Counted from the first letter of the stretch, positions 1 to 8,812 are shown. The stretch: DNA of 42,121 nucleotides from an uncultured Pseudomonadales bacterium (GCA_938036875.1 CALHVX010000003.1:1-42121); one strand, 5' to 3'. Numbers and translations: made by a program. The notes: a model not told the origin generated them from the sequence alone.

Positions 1-345
1 TTTCGCTTCCACTACGTCTAGGTGGGCGAGCAAGATGATGGGCTCTTTTTTACCGGTACCACGCAGGCGAGCTACCAGGTTGCCTTTGCGTTCTTTGGGG
101 CCGCCAACAAAGATATCCGCCGGGTCGAACCCCGCGGCCAACAGGCGTGCCTTTACTTGGTTTGCAGCGAGCGTGTTGTCGCCAACAGAATCGGTGGTGT
201 TGGTTTCGATCAGCTCTTTGTAGATCTCGTAAACCATAGCTTTTTCAGCGGTTGGTTTGCTGGCAGCGTAGGCCGTTGCTGTGTTGGCAAGCGTTAAGGT
301 CAAGGTTAAGGCTAGGGCAATGCAGTACTGTTGAACAAGTTTCAT
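1..345 (-). CDS. M20-family metallopeptidase, N-terminal part (runs off the window)
   Basis: Seen: reading the minus strand from an ATG at 345 gives an uncut frame to the window edge, about 115 residues. It begins MKLVQQYCIALALTLTLTLA and continues to a likely signal-peptidase site near TAYA, so the product is exported. Residues about 100-112 read IILLAHLDVVEAK. This fits the first metal-ligand motif (HxD) of the M20 zinc exopeptidase family, and the preceding LVARLRGTGKKEP strand is also typical. A GGAGATGA ribosome site lies 7 nt before the ATG. Family knowledge: M20 enzymes are di-zinc amino- or carboxypeptidases or amidohydrolases; exported versions usually degrade peptides in the periplasm. 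The rest of the catalytic domain and the dimerisation domain are outside the window, so substrate cannot be called. The gene is divergent from the esterase gene at 484. Confidence 0.75.
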   Translation of the reverse strand, partial: MKLVQQYCIALALTLTLTLANTATAYAASKPTAEKAMVYEIYKELIETNTTDSVGDNTLAANQVKARLLAAGFDPADIFVGGPKERKGNLVARLRGTGKKEPIILLAHLDVVEAK

Positions 346-483
346 GGGTGACTCATCTCCGTTCCAATGCCGAAGCGGCGCTTGCATGGGAGTTTATCAG
401 TAGTGAATAGGGCAAGGCTTGTATTAGTTAGGCGGCTGTATGATGCTTTTACTGGCATAACCTCGACAGGTGAGTCTTGAAGA

Positions 484-1386
484 ATGGTCGATTTAAATCG
501 AAGTGCAACTGCATCGCCCTGGGATCAGGGGCACAGCATAGAAGTGCTGCGTGAAGTGGCCGCAGGTATTGTGGCAACAGTTCAAGATTTTTGGGTTGAG
601 CCTGTTGATGCAGCTGGGGTGCCCGCAGAATGGGTCGTAGCAGATGGGGTCAACAACAGCGCGCCCGTTGCTCTGTACTTCCATGGTGGCGCTTATTTAT
701 GTGGCACCCCAGAGCAGTACCGCAATGCAACGGTCGGCTTGTCGCGAGCGGCGCAGGTTCGCGTGCTATCCGTTGCTTATCGGCTAGCGCCCGAGCACCC
801 GCATCCGGCAGCTTTTGAGGATGCGCTGATCGCGTATCGCTGGGTGCTTGAGCGACAAGGCGTGGCACCCTCGAAGTTGATGATTGTTGGAGACTCAGCC
901 GGCGCAAGCCTTGCCGTTGGTATGGTAAAAGATGCGATCGAGCTCGGTGTTGCGGCTCCCTCGTGCATTGTTGCCAATTCACCTTTTGCTGATCTGGCGT
1001 TGTCCAGTGCATCGTTAAACGAAGCCAGCCTGAATCTTCATGAGCCAAACAAGACAACCATCGAGTGGCTGGCACAGACTTATTTGGAAGCGGATCAGGA
1101 TTCGCCCGAGCGCCTGAGTGCAACTGACCCTCGTCATTCCCCTATTTATCGAGACCTAAGCGGTTTGCCTCCTTTGTTGATTCAAACCGGCGGGTTAGAC
1201 AATTTAAAGGACGATGGAAAGCGTCTAACAATCCAAGCAGAACGCTGTGGGGTGGCGGTTCGCCATACAGAATATGAAGGTTCTGGTCATATTTGGATCG
1301 TGCTGCAGCCTGCAGAAACCGACCCGGCGGTCTTTGCTGCTTTTGCAGAAATTAGTGACTTTGCTTCCTCGTATCTTCAAACTTAA
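484..1386 (+). CDS. Alpha/beta hydrolase, hormone-sensitive-lipase (HSL/family IV) type esterase
   Basis: A 300-residue protein with no signal peptide, so probably cytoplasmic. The HSL-family landmarks are all present: oxyanion-hole HGGAY at residues 67-71, nucleophile elbow GDSAG at 136-140 (Ser138), GGLDNLKDD at 236-244 carrying the likely acid Asp239, and GSGHIW at 267-272 with catalytic His269. YRLAPEHPHPAA (99-110) is also a family signature. Such enzymes hydrolyse short acyl esters; the natural substrate cannot be deduced from sequence. The length is normal for the family. The gene stands alone: its left neighbour is divergent and 200 bp separate it from the next gene. The ribosome-binding site before the ATG is weak, but no better start exists upstream of the conserved region. 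Confidence 0.9.
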   Translation: MVDLNRSATASPWDQGHSIEVLREVAAGIVATVQDFWVEPVDAAGVPAEWVVADGVNNSAPVALYFHGGAYLCGTPEQYRNATVGLSRAAQVRVLSVAYRLAPEHPHPAAFEDALIAYRWVLERQGVAPSKLMIVGDSAGASLAVGMVKDAIELGVAAPSCIVANSPFADLALSSASLNEASLNLHEPNKTTIEWLAQTYLEADQDSPERLSATDPRHSPIYRDLSGLPPLLIQTGGLDNLKDDGKRLTIQAERCGVAVRHTEYEGSGHIWIVLQPAETDPAVFAAFAEISDFASSYLQT

Positions 1387-1591
1387 GGCTTCAACATTTA
1401 GAGAGCTTTTTCTAAATTAGCTTTTGAACTTCTGGGATTTGCCTCCGTCCAATCTTCGCAACATTCGTTTTTGCTCGCCAAAGCCATCTGTGCTGTCGGC
1501 GCCTTTCTGTGCGCCTGAGCGAAATCTGACGGGGCTCAACCATCAAGAAGGAATAGCCCATTTAATGCCAGTTAAAGACAAAGGATTTTTT

Positions 1592-2446
1592 ATGACCACT
1601 AATCTTCGATGCTTTGTGCAAGTCCTATTGTGTGCATCGTTTTTTTCAACCAATTACGCCTCTGCGGAGACGGACGCCCAAAAATTAGTCTCATTTGCAG
1701 TGAATAAGCCACAGGTTTCTTCTGGCGACAAGGTCCAGCTGAGTTGGTCTGCCCAAGACGCTCGATTTTGTTTGGCGCAAGGAGACTGGGAAGGCAAGCT
1801 TGCAACCCAAGGTGAATGGCAGTCGCCACCCATCTTGGCGGATCAGACTTTTGAGTTGTTTTGCCGGTCTGCGGCAGGCGATGTCACCCGCAAGGTAGTT
1901 GTAACGGTTGGCAGTTCCGTAATGCCTATAGCTGCGGCTGCTGCGGCGCCTTTGGTTGACCTACAATCGTCTCAGATTACGGTGGGGCTTAACGGTACAA
2001 CCGATCTCAGTTGGTCTGCAACAGCGGCAGATCAATGTGAAGCCGGTGGTGGTTGGGCTGGATCCAAGGCGCTTACGGGAACGGAAACCGTTGGTCCAAT
2101 CGCAAGCGACACCAGCTTTTCGTTGTCATGTAACGGGGTAGGTGGCACAACCCTAGAGATTGTCTCGGTCCAGGTGGCGAACGAAGCAACCGCAAATGCT
2201 AGCTTAACCTGGCAACCGCCAACAACCAACGAAGACGGCTCGAAGTTAGAAGGTTTGGCAGGCTACATCATCTACTATGGATTGGAGAGCCAATTTTACA
2301 CAGACAATATCGAGGTTAACGTGAGCAATATCAGTGGTTACGATTTAGCCTTAACGCCGGGAACCTACTATGTGGCGATGCGGGCTGTTGGCGTGGGCGG
2401 TGAGCTTAGCGCTCTGTCCAACGAGGTGTTGTTGAGCCTGCCGTAA
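1592..2446 (+). CDS. Secreted protein with two Ig-like repeats and a C-terminal fibronectin type III domain (copy 1)
   Basis: I use the ATG at 1592 because it begins a clean signal peptide (MTTNLRCFVQVLLCASFFS, cleavage after YASA) and follows AAAGGA by 7 nt. The frame stays open back to 1424, but that extension has no signal-peptide character. The mature protein has two similar repeats of about 75-80 residues. Each contains LSWSA, a Cys within a Gly/Trp-rich W-G-K stretch, and a second Cys near FxLxC, suggesting one disulfide per repeat. A fibronectin-III-like domain ends the protein (GYIIYYG, GTYYVAMRAVG, LSNEV). An Ala-rich linker (AAAAAA) separates the repeats. A paralogue of the same architecture follows at 2755. 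No catalytic motif is seen; an adhesive or ligand-binding role outside the cell is only an inference. Confidence 0.75.
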   Translation: MTTNLRCFVQVLLCASFFSTNYASAETDAQKLVSFAVNKPQVSSGDKVQLSWSAQDARFCLAQGDWEGKLATQGEWQSPPILADQTFELFCRSAAGDVTRKVVVTVGSSVMPIAAAAAAPLVDLQSSQITVGLNGTTDLSWSATAADQCEAGGGWAGSKALTGTETVGPIASDTSFSLSCNGVGGTTLEIVSVQVANEATANASLTWQPPTTNEDGSKLEGLAGYIIYYGLESQFYTDNIEVNVSNISGYDLALTPGTYYVAMRAVGVGGELSALSNEVLLSLP

Positions 2447-2754
2447 GCTGCGTGGCAAGAGGGTTGCGCTACTCCCACTAGCTTCGGTCGGAGCGAGTAT
2501 TGCAGCTTTCTTTATTGTGGCTGCATAAAGCTAGATTGGCATCGCCAACAACGTTGCTGGTGGCTGGGCAGACCAGTGTTTTAGCTTGCCTAGAAATGAC
2601 CGGAATCGGTAATGGTTCACACCCTGCCACTGTTGTTGCGAATTCAATAGAACTGTGATGTTTGCCCCGGTCACTTTAGTGGCAGGGGAGTAGGGTTTAG
2701 TCCTTTGATTCATTTGAGCCTTCCAGCCTGGGAGGTTTGACCAAGGGACTGGCG
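2447..2754. other. Non-coding gap between the two Ig/FnIII paralogues, with interleaved inverted repeats
   Basis: These 308 bp hold no credible gene. The short minus-strand frame across 2531-2713 has no recognisable product. Two inverted-repeat pairs can be seen: a 7-bp pair, TGACCGG (2597-2603) with CCGGTCA (2667-2673), and a 10-bp pair, CCCTGCCACT (2622-2631) with AGTGGCAGGG (2678-2687). The pairs are interleaved (a-b-a'-b') rather than nested, the topology of a pseudoknot, and they end about 67 nt before the second paralogue's start. The gap may be a structured 5' leader, a terminator-like element for the first copy, or chance. Confidence 0.35.
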
Positions 2755-3693
2755 ATGAACTCTAAGCTTCGGCATATCTATGTGCTGATTTTGTGCGGAT
2801 TGATAATGATGTCCGGTGCATCCTTTGCATCAGGCAAGGGCGGCGCTAAGCCGCGAATTTCTTTTGCAACCAGCAAAGTACAGGTTGAACCCGGCGAAGG
2901 CGTGATGTTGAGCTGGATGTCGACCCACACGCGTTTTTGTCTTGCCGCTGGAAGCTGGAGTGGCAAGCTAGACACCCAGGGTGTCTGGCGCTCCGGGGCG
3001 ATCCAGTCAGATCAACGATTTGACATCAAATGTGCAACCCAAACAGGTTGGCTCACACGATCGGTGACTGTGCAGGTTAAAGCGGCCTCACCTCCTGATG
3101 CCGAGCAGCAAGCTGAGCCTAAAGCTAAGACCGAATCTAAAGCGAAAACAAAAACCAAAACCAATACCGTTGCTGAACCCAAAGCGTTATCGGCGCCGGA
3201 CCTAAGCTTGGATAGCTCTGTGTCTTCGGTTGCCTACCAGAGTTCTGTTGAGCTGACTTGGGTGGCCACTGATGCAGACAACTGTGTTGCAAGCGGGGCC
3301 TGGTCGGGTCTGAAGAAAGTTTACGGAGTTGAAAAGGTTGGACCGCTCACGAGCAATTCAACTTTTAGCCTAGCGTGCAGCGGAGCGGGTGGAACGTCAC
3401 TAGAGATGTTATCCGTTGAAGTGGCAAGGCAACACAAGGCAAGTGCCAAACTAAACTGGGCACCACCTCAGTTAAACGAAGATGGCTCGATCTTAGATGG
3501 TTTGTCGGGTTACATCATCTACTACGGCTCTGCCAGCCAGCGTTATGTTGAGCAGACAGAAGTGGGTTCGGGTAAGTTAGATAGCTATGACCTGGCGCTA
3601 GCGCCAGGCACTTACTACGTTGCTATGCGAGCCGTTGGACTGAACGGTGAGTTGAGCAAACTCTCGAACGAGGTTCAGCTAGATATCCCCTAG
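2755..3693 (+). CDS. Secreted protein with two Ig-like repeats and a C-terminal fibronectin type III domain (copy 2)
   Basis: This is the paralogue of the gene at 1592: same order of signal peptide, two Cys-containing Ig-like repeats and a C-terminal FnIII-like domain. Shared blocks are exact or nearly so, for example LDGLSGYIIYYG here against LEGLAGYIIYYG, and GTYYVAMRAVG in both. I start at the ATG at 2755 (AAGGGA upstream; MNSKLRHIYVLILCGLIMM gives a hydrophobic signal segment). A TTG 18 bp upstream is also in frame. The Ala-rich linker of copy 1 is replaced here by a Lys/Thr/Ala-rich linker of about 30 residues (KAKTESKAKTKTKT), probably an unstructured, positively charged spacer. A tandem duplication followed by linker divergence is the simplest reading. 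Function is unknown; cell-surface or matrix binding is possible. Confidence 0.75.
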   Translation: MNSKLRHIYVLILCGLIMMSGASFASGKGGAKPRISFATSKVQVEPGEGVMLSWMSTHTRFCLAAGSWSGKLDTQGVWRSGAIQSDQRFDIKCATQTGWLTRSVTVQVKAASPPDAEQQAEPKAKTESKAKTKTKTNTVAEPKALSAPDLSLDSSVSSVAYQSSVELTWVATDADNCVASGAWSGLKKVYGVEKVGPLTSNSTFSLACSGAGGTSLEMLSVEVARQHKASAKLNWAPPQLNEDGSILDGLSGYIIYYGSASQRYVEQTEVGSGKLDSYDLALAPGTYYVAMRAVGLNGELSKLSNEVQLDIP

Positions 3694-3793
3694 CGTTATG
3701 TTCAAGTACTAACCGAAAAGCTTGAGCTTGAGCGATATTCCTCTTACTGTCTGGCGTCACTCGTTGCACGCCAATCAGCGGTAGGATCGAACC

Positions 3794-4189
3794 ATGTATG
3801 ACTTTTACTATCCCGCAATTCTAAGCAGCCTTGCGCTGCTGGTCTATTACTTCACCTTGTTTAAGGCGGGCATGGCTCGCGTTCGCTTTGACGTGCCAGC
3901 GCCATCACATGATGGGCCAGAAGACTATGTTCGTCATGTCAGAGCGCATCAAAACACGCTTGAGCACTTGGTGCTTTTTCTTCCTGGGCTTTGGTTGTTT
4001 GCCTTTGCTGTCGATCCCATCTGGGCAGCCGCCATAGGTGTGCTCTGGCCCGTTGGTCGGCTTTGGTACGCACTGGGCTATTACCAGTCGCCGGACAAAC
4101 GCCGACTTGGGTTGTACCTCAGCATGCCACCAATTTACATTTTTGTTCTGGGGTCAATAGTTGGGTTTGCTATTAAGCTGCTCAACTAG
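3794..4189 (+). CDS. MAPEG-family integral membrane protein
   Basis: A 131-residue protein of the size usual for the MAPEG family (microsomal glutathione S-transferase / leukotriene C4 synthase superfamily). Four hydrophobic helices can be placed at about residues 5-25, 55-75, 76-97 and 108-129. The family motif is clear: RVRFDVPAP, then RAHQNTLEHLVLFLP (about 50-64), then GRLWYALGYYQSPDKRRLG (88-106). Bacterial members sit in the inner membrane; some have glutathione transferase or peroxidase activity, and most are untested. The gene ends 2 bp before the convergent outer-membrane barrel gene, so it is not part of that operon. No partner gene nearby indicates a substrate. Confidence 0.85.
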   Translation: MYDFYYPAILSSLALLVYYFTLFKAGMARVRFDVPAPSHDGPEDYVRHVRAHQNTLEHLVLFLPGLWLFAFAVDPIWAAAIGVLWPVGRLWYALGYYQSPDKRRLGLYLSMPPIYIFVLGSIVGFAIKLLN

Positions 4190-4191
4190 GC

Positions 4192-5529
4192 TCACCAGCT
4201 GACCTTTATACGAGCCCAGCCACGACTGCGCTCGTGGAACTGCCCAAATTGGCCGTTGCGGGCTCCGAAGGCGAGATCTGCCCCGAGCGTAAAGGTTAAC
4301 GAATCGTTTAGCTCGCGAATGACCATTGGCCTGGCGACGCTGTCGCCATCACTAAGTGAACCTATCCACTCACATTGGAGTTTCCAGCCGGCTTGGCGGA
4401 AATGACGTTGCACCCGCAGCGTAGCAATCACGTCTGTCTGCGGTCGTGCCAAGTCTGCTTGCCCACTGGTAATGTGATCAGCCCCGAGCTGTGCATTGAT
4501 GAATATTCCTAGCGGTGCATTCCAATCAACCCCTAGTCCGCCTAGCCATCGGCCTCGGCGGGTTTGTGTTAGCTGAGAGTTAACGATGACGTTGATTGGT
4601 TGGTCGGGGATATAGGCTGTTTCTGCCCGTAGAACCATGCTGCCCAAGGTGCGATCCCAACTGATACCGATTAGCGAACGCTTGGGATATTGCAGCTTAA
4701 CCCGTGGCGTCGTTCCTGTGCGCTCCAACGCCAAAACTGGATCGGTGGTGGGTCCATTGAAGGCCATGAGGCTAAACCGACCAGTGCCCAGGTTGCGTCC
4801 GAGACGAAATCCAACCGTTGCATCTTGAACGTTGCGGTTGCGCGTGTCTGTTTCGAGATACCCGTTAGTACCCTCTAAGGATAAACCATGGGTATACCGT
4901 ACCGCTTGCAAAGCGAACCGGTCGCCGATGTTTGCTTGTTGGGACACTGTGGGATCCAGCGCAATTGCGGTATCCAAACGCCAATCGTTAAGCTGTGTTT
5001 GTGTCTGCAAACCCCAGCGGGCGATTCGCTCTGGTCGTGTGTCTGTAAAGATGAAGTCGCGTCGGCGTACCGGGTCAAAGCGATCGGTGATTCGAATACC
5101 GTCTAATACCCCCCAAGCAGCCACTTGTTTTCCAATGGTGATTCGATTACGCCCGCCGCGCCAACTAAGTTTGGCTTTGTCGAGCTCAAGTCGGGCTCGC
5201 CGAGCTTTGACCCAAGGTTGCGAGATAGATGAGTAATTGCTGGTGGTACCCAGGCCAGTATCGTCATCTGCCCACTCCATGCGTAGGCTTAACTCGCCCC
5301 GCCAACCTTTGCCTAATCGCCATTTCGCTTGAGGTTGCAAGGTGAGTCGCGACAACGACACATCCTGGCTGTGTGTTTCCATACCCAGGTCGTAACCCAA
5401 CTCGGTGGTGATTGAGTAAGGTGCGAGCCCCGCTATCGCAGCGCTTGTCAGGCTCCACACAATGGCGGCCAATGCCGCTTTGCGAACCAGCAACCAACCG
5501 GCGCGAAACTTACCCAAGGTCAGGCGCAC
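4192..5529 (-). CDS. Outer-membrane beta-barrel protein of an RND/LolA-like trio (DUF1302-like)
   Basis: A 445-residue exported protein: N-terminal Arg/Lys region plus hydrophobic segment (AALAAIVWSLTSAAIAG), then alternating amphipathic strands throughout and a C-terminal aromatic residue (IKVSW), all typical of outer-membrane barrels. The block IGKQVAAWGVLDGIRITDRF (about 131-150) resembles DUF1302-type porins, which carry a similar R-x-G-x-Q-x-x-x-W-G motif. The start is a GTG lying inside the 3' end of the LolA-like gene (20 bp overlap), indicating translational coupling. Context suggests it is the outer-membrane end of an export or lipid-trafficking route driven by the RND protein. DUF1302 membership is by resemblance only; the substrate is unknown. 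Confidence 0.7.
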   Translation of the reverse strand: MRLTLGKFRAGWLLVRKAALAAIVWSLTSAAIAGLAPYSITTELGYDLGMETHSQDVSLSRLTLQPQAKWRLGKGWRGELSLRMEWADDDTGLGTTSNYSSISQPWVKARRARLELDKAKLSWRGGRNRITIGKQVAAWGVLDGIRITDRFDPVRRRDFIFTDTRPERIARWGLQTQTQLNDWRLDTAIALDPTVSQQANIGDRFALQAVRYTHGLSLEGTNGYLETDTRNRNVQDATVGFRLGRNLGTGRFSLMAFNGPTTDPVLALERTGTTPRVKLQYPKRSLIGISWDRTLGSMVLRAETAYIPDQPINVIVNSQLTQTRRGRWLGGLGVDWNAPLGIFINAQLGADHITSGQADLARPQTDVIATLRVQRHFRQAGWKLQCEWIGSLSDGDSVARPMVIRELNDSLTFTLGADLAFGARNGQFGQFHERSRGWARIKVSW

Positions 5530-6310
5530 CGAGGTCTAACGCATCTGCCTCTAACCTTGTCAGATCCATGTCGGAGTCGGTTCGAACGTTGCGCAGCTCG
5601 ATGATGGTTTGATGTCCGGTCTGCAAGTTTTCTACGGCAAAGCGGGTGGCGATCCATGCGCCATCAATCTGCTCTTGCTTGAGAATTTGAACCCGTTTTA
5701 GTGGTTCGCCATCTTCATCTGTGTAGTTGAGCTGCACAGGAAACAGGGTCAGGGGATCAATCAGCGCGGTAAAGCTACGATAACCGAGGCTGCGACGTGC
5801 CGCGTCGGTTGCAATCCCCTGCAGGCTTAACAGCAACTCGTTTTTGTGTTGCTGTTCTGTTCCGCCGGTGAAGACCCAGTCTTCCAATTGAAACTTAAAG
5901 TTATCTTGTAGATCGCCATAGGTGAGATCGGTCCCCATAAAGTAGTCACCGCGGTCGGATGCAGGTACCCGACGCACTCGGTCGGTAGCGGGTAGGTAGA
6001 GCCAGCTTTGGTCTGGTCCTGAGTCTGCATCGTGGCTTAGAAACCCCGTGTCTCGGATGGCCGCAGGTGCGGTAAAGTGAATGGCAAGCTTGGTCATGTC
6101 TGCTAGATCGGCGTGTTGGAGCACGGCAGCACGAACGCGCTGTTTACCGTTAGCGTTACGCAACGTGAAGTGCATTTCACCCGTACGTCCTAGATTGGTT
6201 GGGCGGTCAGCAATGTTGCTTGCGAGCAGCGCGGGCTCTACGTCCGCGTTGGCTGCGATAGTAACGGCGAACAAGACGGCGAGGCAGGTAAGGGTAATGA
6301 GTCGTTTCAT
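5510..6310 (-). CDS. Periplasmic LolA-like 'outer membrane lipoprotein-sorting' family protein
   Basis: I take the ATG at 6310, which gives MKRLITLTCLAVLFAVTIAA and a signal-peptide cleavage near ANA; the open frame further upstream lies inside the RND gene. The mature part of about 245 residues matches the LolA-like family found beside RND exporters: GEMHFTLRNANGKQRVRAA near the N-terminus, then DQSWLYLPATDRVRRVPAS and DYFMGTDLTYGDLQDNF, then GEPLKRVQI. These proteins have the LolA/LolB half-barrel fold, which holds a lipid or other hydrophobic ligand. The ATG overlaps the RND stop codon (6307-6310), so the two genes are coupled. A periplasmic carrier between the inner-membrane RND protein and the barrel encoded downstream is the natural inference. 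Confidence 0.8.
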   Translation of the reverse strand: MKRLITLTCLAVLFAVTIAANADVEPALLASNIADRPTNLGRTGEMHFTLRNANGKQRVRAAVLQHADLADMTKLAIHFTAPAAIRDTGFLSHDADSGPDQSWLYLPATDRVRRVPASDRGDYFMGTDLTYGDLQDNFKFQLEDWVFTGGTEQQHKNELLLSLQGIATDAARRSLGYRSFTALIDPLTLFPVQLNYTDEDGEPLKRVQILKQEQIDGAWIATRFAVENLQTGHQTIIELRNVRTDSDMDLTRLEADALDLGAPDLG

Positions 6311-8697
6311 AGCGATTGGGTCTCCAGCTGGCGAGTGGATTCGGTGTTGTTCGCTGTAACCCTGGCCGCTCGGCGGCTGCCTAGGGCAAATAAGGCGGGC
6401 AAGATGATGATTGCACCGACCAAGCTTCCAATGCTGGCTGCAGCAACTAACCCGCCGAACCAGCGTAGTGGCGGCGTTGCACTTAGACAGATCACTGCCA
6501 ATGCGCAACCCAAGGCAACCGCAGAGTAGATGCAGGCTCGTGCAACCAATGCATAACGGCCGTGAAAAGCGTTGATGCCTTGGCTTCCTTCCGCTTCTGC
6601 TCGTCTAAGCTCGGCGAGCAAATGAATAGCAAAATCCACACCAAGTCCGGTGGCGATGGCGGCTGTCATGGAGGTTGCTGGGGCAATATCGACGTTGAAC
6701 AAACCCATGGCGGCATAGGTGAACAAAACACCGGTTAGCACGGGTACCAAGGTCAGGCTGGCCGCCCAAAAGCTGCGAAACACACAGAAAGAGGCAAGCA
6801 GGACCAGCAGCAATGCGATGCCCAAGCTTTGGAAGTGAGAGGCAGAAAGCAGATCCATCCAGCCTGCGTTCACGGCAACGCGACCGCTAACGGCAGCTTG
6901 TAGCCCAGTCTCGTTGCTCCATTGGCTAGCAATGCGTTCAAACTGGGCTACCGTGGGGCGAGTTTTGCTGTATCGATCTGTTGTTAGCTGCGCGCGAATT
7001 AGGGCATTTTGGTAGTCGTAGTCAATTTCCTCTTTAAAATCACCGGGATCCCCTGAAGCTTCATAGAGCAGCAGGTATTGTGCTACTGCTTGATCTTTTT
7101 GCGGCAGGGCCCCTTGTGGCGCATCGGTTAGCACGCTGTGAAGCAGGCTAATGTACTGATCAATGCCGGTTACTTTGGCCACCAAGGGTTGTTGGCTGAG
7201 GCGATTTTTCAAATCAGCGATGGCGTTGATGGCATTTGGCGTAAGCAAACCCTGGGGTTGGGGGCTGGTGACAATGACGTCTAGGAAATTCAGTCCAGCC
7301 AAACGTTGGTTGAGCGTTATATCTGCTACGCGTACGGGTTCTTCCGGCTGAAAGTAGCGTTGGCGTTCGTAGTCGAACCGGGCGCCGGTAGCCATTAGTG
7401 CAAACAACACCAAGCTTGCGAGCACCGCACCGCTGTAGAGCCAAGGGTGTGCAAAGGATTGTCGAGTGATCTGCATAACCCAGTGATCGAGTCGCGACGT
7501 TTTGGTGATGGTGCCACCTTGCTTGGGCTTCAAGTTGGTCAGTACCAGCACTGCGGGGAGCAAGGTTAGGCTCAACGCCCAGGCTGCTAAGACACCACAG
7601 GCGGCAAACCAACCAAATTCAGCGATTGGTTGCATAGGGGAACCCAGAGCCAAACCGCCAAACCCGCAAACCGTGGTAATCGAGGTTAGGCTCACCGGAA
7701 TAAAGGTGTGTTCCAGCGCGCGTTGCACCGCTTCTACGCTGCTGAGTTCAGGGTGTCGCTCGCGTTCGCGTAGGTACATCAGCGAAATATGCAAACTATC
7801 CGCAATGGCTATCGCCATGATGATGACCGGTAGTGCGGTGGTTATTAGGTAATATCGAGCATCAAGCCAGCCCATCAAACCAATGGCGATAGCGGCGGAG
7901 CCTGCAATGACCAGCAACGGACCGGTTAACGCGATCAGTCGTCGTAACGCGATGAACATGATAAGCAATGCCATGCACACCGCAACGGGGATAAAAAAGC
8001 GGGTGTCCTCGGTGACCATCTCAGCAAGACGACCGTTCATGGATGCCACGCCAGTGACCATACCCTGATAGGGGGCCGGAGTCTGCGCGGTCACAAGCGT
8101 TTTGATTTGTTGGTAAGTTGCTCCGGCAGCGTTTGAGTCGCGCACTGGAATGATCAGGGTCAGCGTGTCGCCGTTTGTGGAGGCAAGCAAGCCAGCCATC
8201 ATTGGCATGGCTTGCAGTCTTTCGAAGGCGGTTCTTGCCTGCGCCTCGGTAACGGGGCCAGATGGGACTATAGGCTCTACCAATAAATCGCCGTTGGAAC
8301 CCTGTACAACGCTTTCTGAAACCACACTGATCAGATCGTTCTTTTTGACGTTGGGCAAAACCCGCACCTGTGCCTCGATACGCCGCAGTGCCTCTAGAGC
8401 CGCTGGCGTGAAGGCGCTGGTCCCAGCGGGGGCCACCAGACCGACAACGATGGGGTCTTCAACGCCAAAGGTATCGGTTGCCAAAGCCCGAGCCAGAGCT
8501 GCGGGGTGGTCTGCCGGAACAAAGGCATCGACCGACGGGTCTTTGACCACGCCCTTAATGCCCAAACCAAAGCCGACAACCAGCACAAGGCTGGCAATCA
8601 GTAGTGATCGGGGATGGCTGGAGATAAGGGTGAATATCCGGTCGCTCAGGGCTTGTTTAGGCATGGTTTGGCTCTTTGGCTGCTCATTTGAAGGCAT
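6307..8697 (-). CDS. RND-superfamily (MMPL/HpnN-like) inner-membrane exporter
   Basis: A 796-residue polytopic protein with the duplicated layout of MMPL/RND proteins: one TM helix (about 30-50), a large periplasmic loop, five to six TM helices (about 225-385), then a second TM/loop/TM half ending near 780. Motifs in the membrane halves include IAIADSLHISLMYL and TGLGVDFAIHLLAELRRAEA, which carry the acidic residue used for proton coupling in this family. The protein is shorter than the drug-efflux AcrB type (over 1000 residues) and fits the lipid/hopanoid-type exporters. It is the first gene of the trio. The start could instead be the Met 11 codons downstream (8664), which has a better AAAGAG ribosome site. 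Confidence 0.85.
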   Translation of the reverse strand: MPSNEQPKSQTMPKQALSDRIFTLISSHPRSLLIASLVLVVGFGLGIKGVVKDPSVDAFVPADHPAALARALATDTFGVEDPIVVGLVAPAGTSAFTPAALEALRRIEAQVRVLPNVKKNDLISVVSESVVQGSNGDLLVEPIVPSGPVTEAQARTAFERLQAMPMMAGLLASTNGDTLTLIIPVRDSNAAGATYQQIKTLVTAQTPAPYQGMVTGVASMNGRLAEMVTEDTRFFIPVAVCMALLIMFIALRRLIALTGPLLVIAGSAAIAIGLMGWLDARYYLITTALPVIIMAIAIADSLHISLMYLRERERHPELSSVEAVQRALEHTFIPVSLTSITTVCGFGGLALGSPMQPIAEFGWFAACGVLAAWALSLTLLPAVLVLTNLKPKQGGTITKTSRLDHWVMQITRQSFAHPWLYSGAVLASLVLFALMATGARFDYERQRYFQPEEPVRVADITLNQRLAGLNFLDVIVTSPQPQGLLTPNAINAIADLKNRLSQQPLVAKVTGIDQYISLLHSVLTDAPQGALPQKDQAVAQYLLLYEASGDPGDFKEEIDYDYQNALIRAQLTTDRYSKTRPTVAQFERIASQWSNETGLQAAVSGRVAVNAGWMDLLSASHFQSLGIALLLVLLASFCVFRSFWAASLTLVPVLTGVLFTYAAMGLFNVDIAPATSMTAAIATGLGVDFAIHLLAELRRAEAEGSQGINAFHGRYALVARACIYSAVALGCALAVICLSATPPLRWFGGLVAAASIGSLVGAIIILPALFALGSRRAARVTANNTESTRQLETQSL

Positions 8698-8812
8698 ATC
8701 AGTACTCTAGGGAGCCCAGTCCGTGGGCACCTGAGCGCTTGCCCCTAGATTTGATGTCGGCAACTACCTATTTTTCGGACCGCAATGCGCCACTATTTCA
8801 CCGAATCAGCGG

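Noticed and set aside
1424-1591. 56-residue N-terminal extension of the first Ig/FnIII protein
   Set aside because: It has no signal-peptide character, and the paralogue begins at the equivalent of residue 57. The internal ATG at 1592 has a ribosome site and a clean signal peptide.
6311-6508. 66-residue N-terminal extension of the LolA-like protein
   Set aside because: The extension lies inside the RND gene and would hide the signal peptide that starts at the ATG overlapping the RND stop codon.
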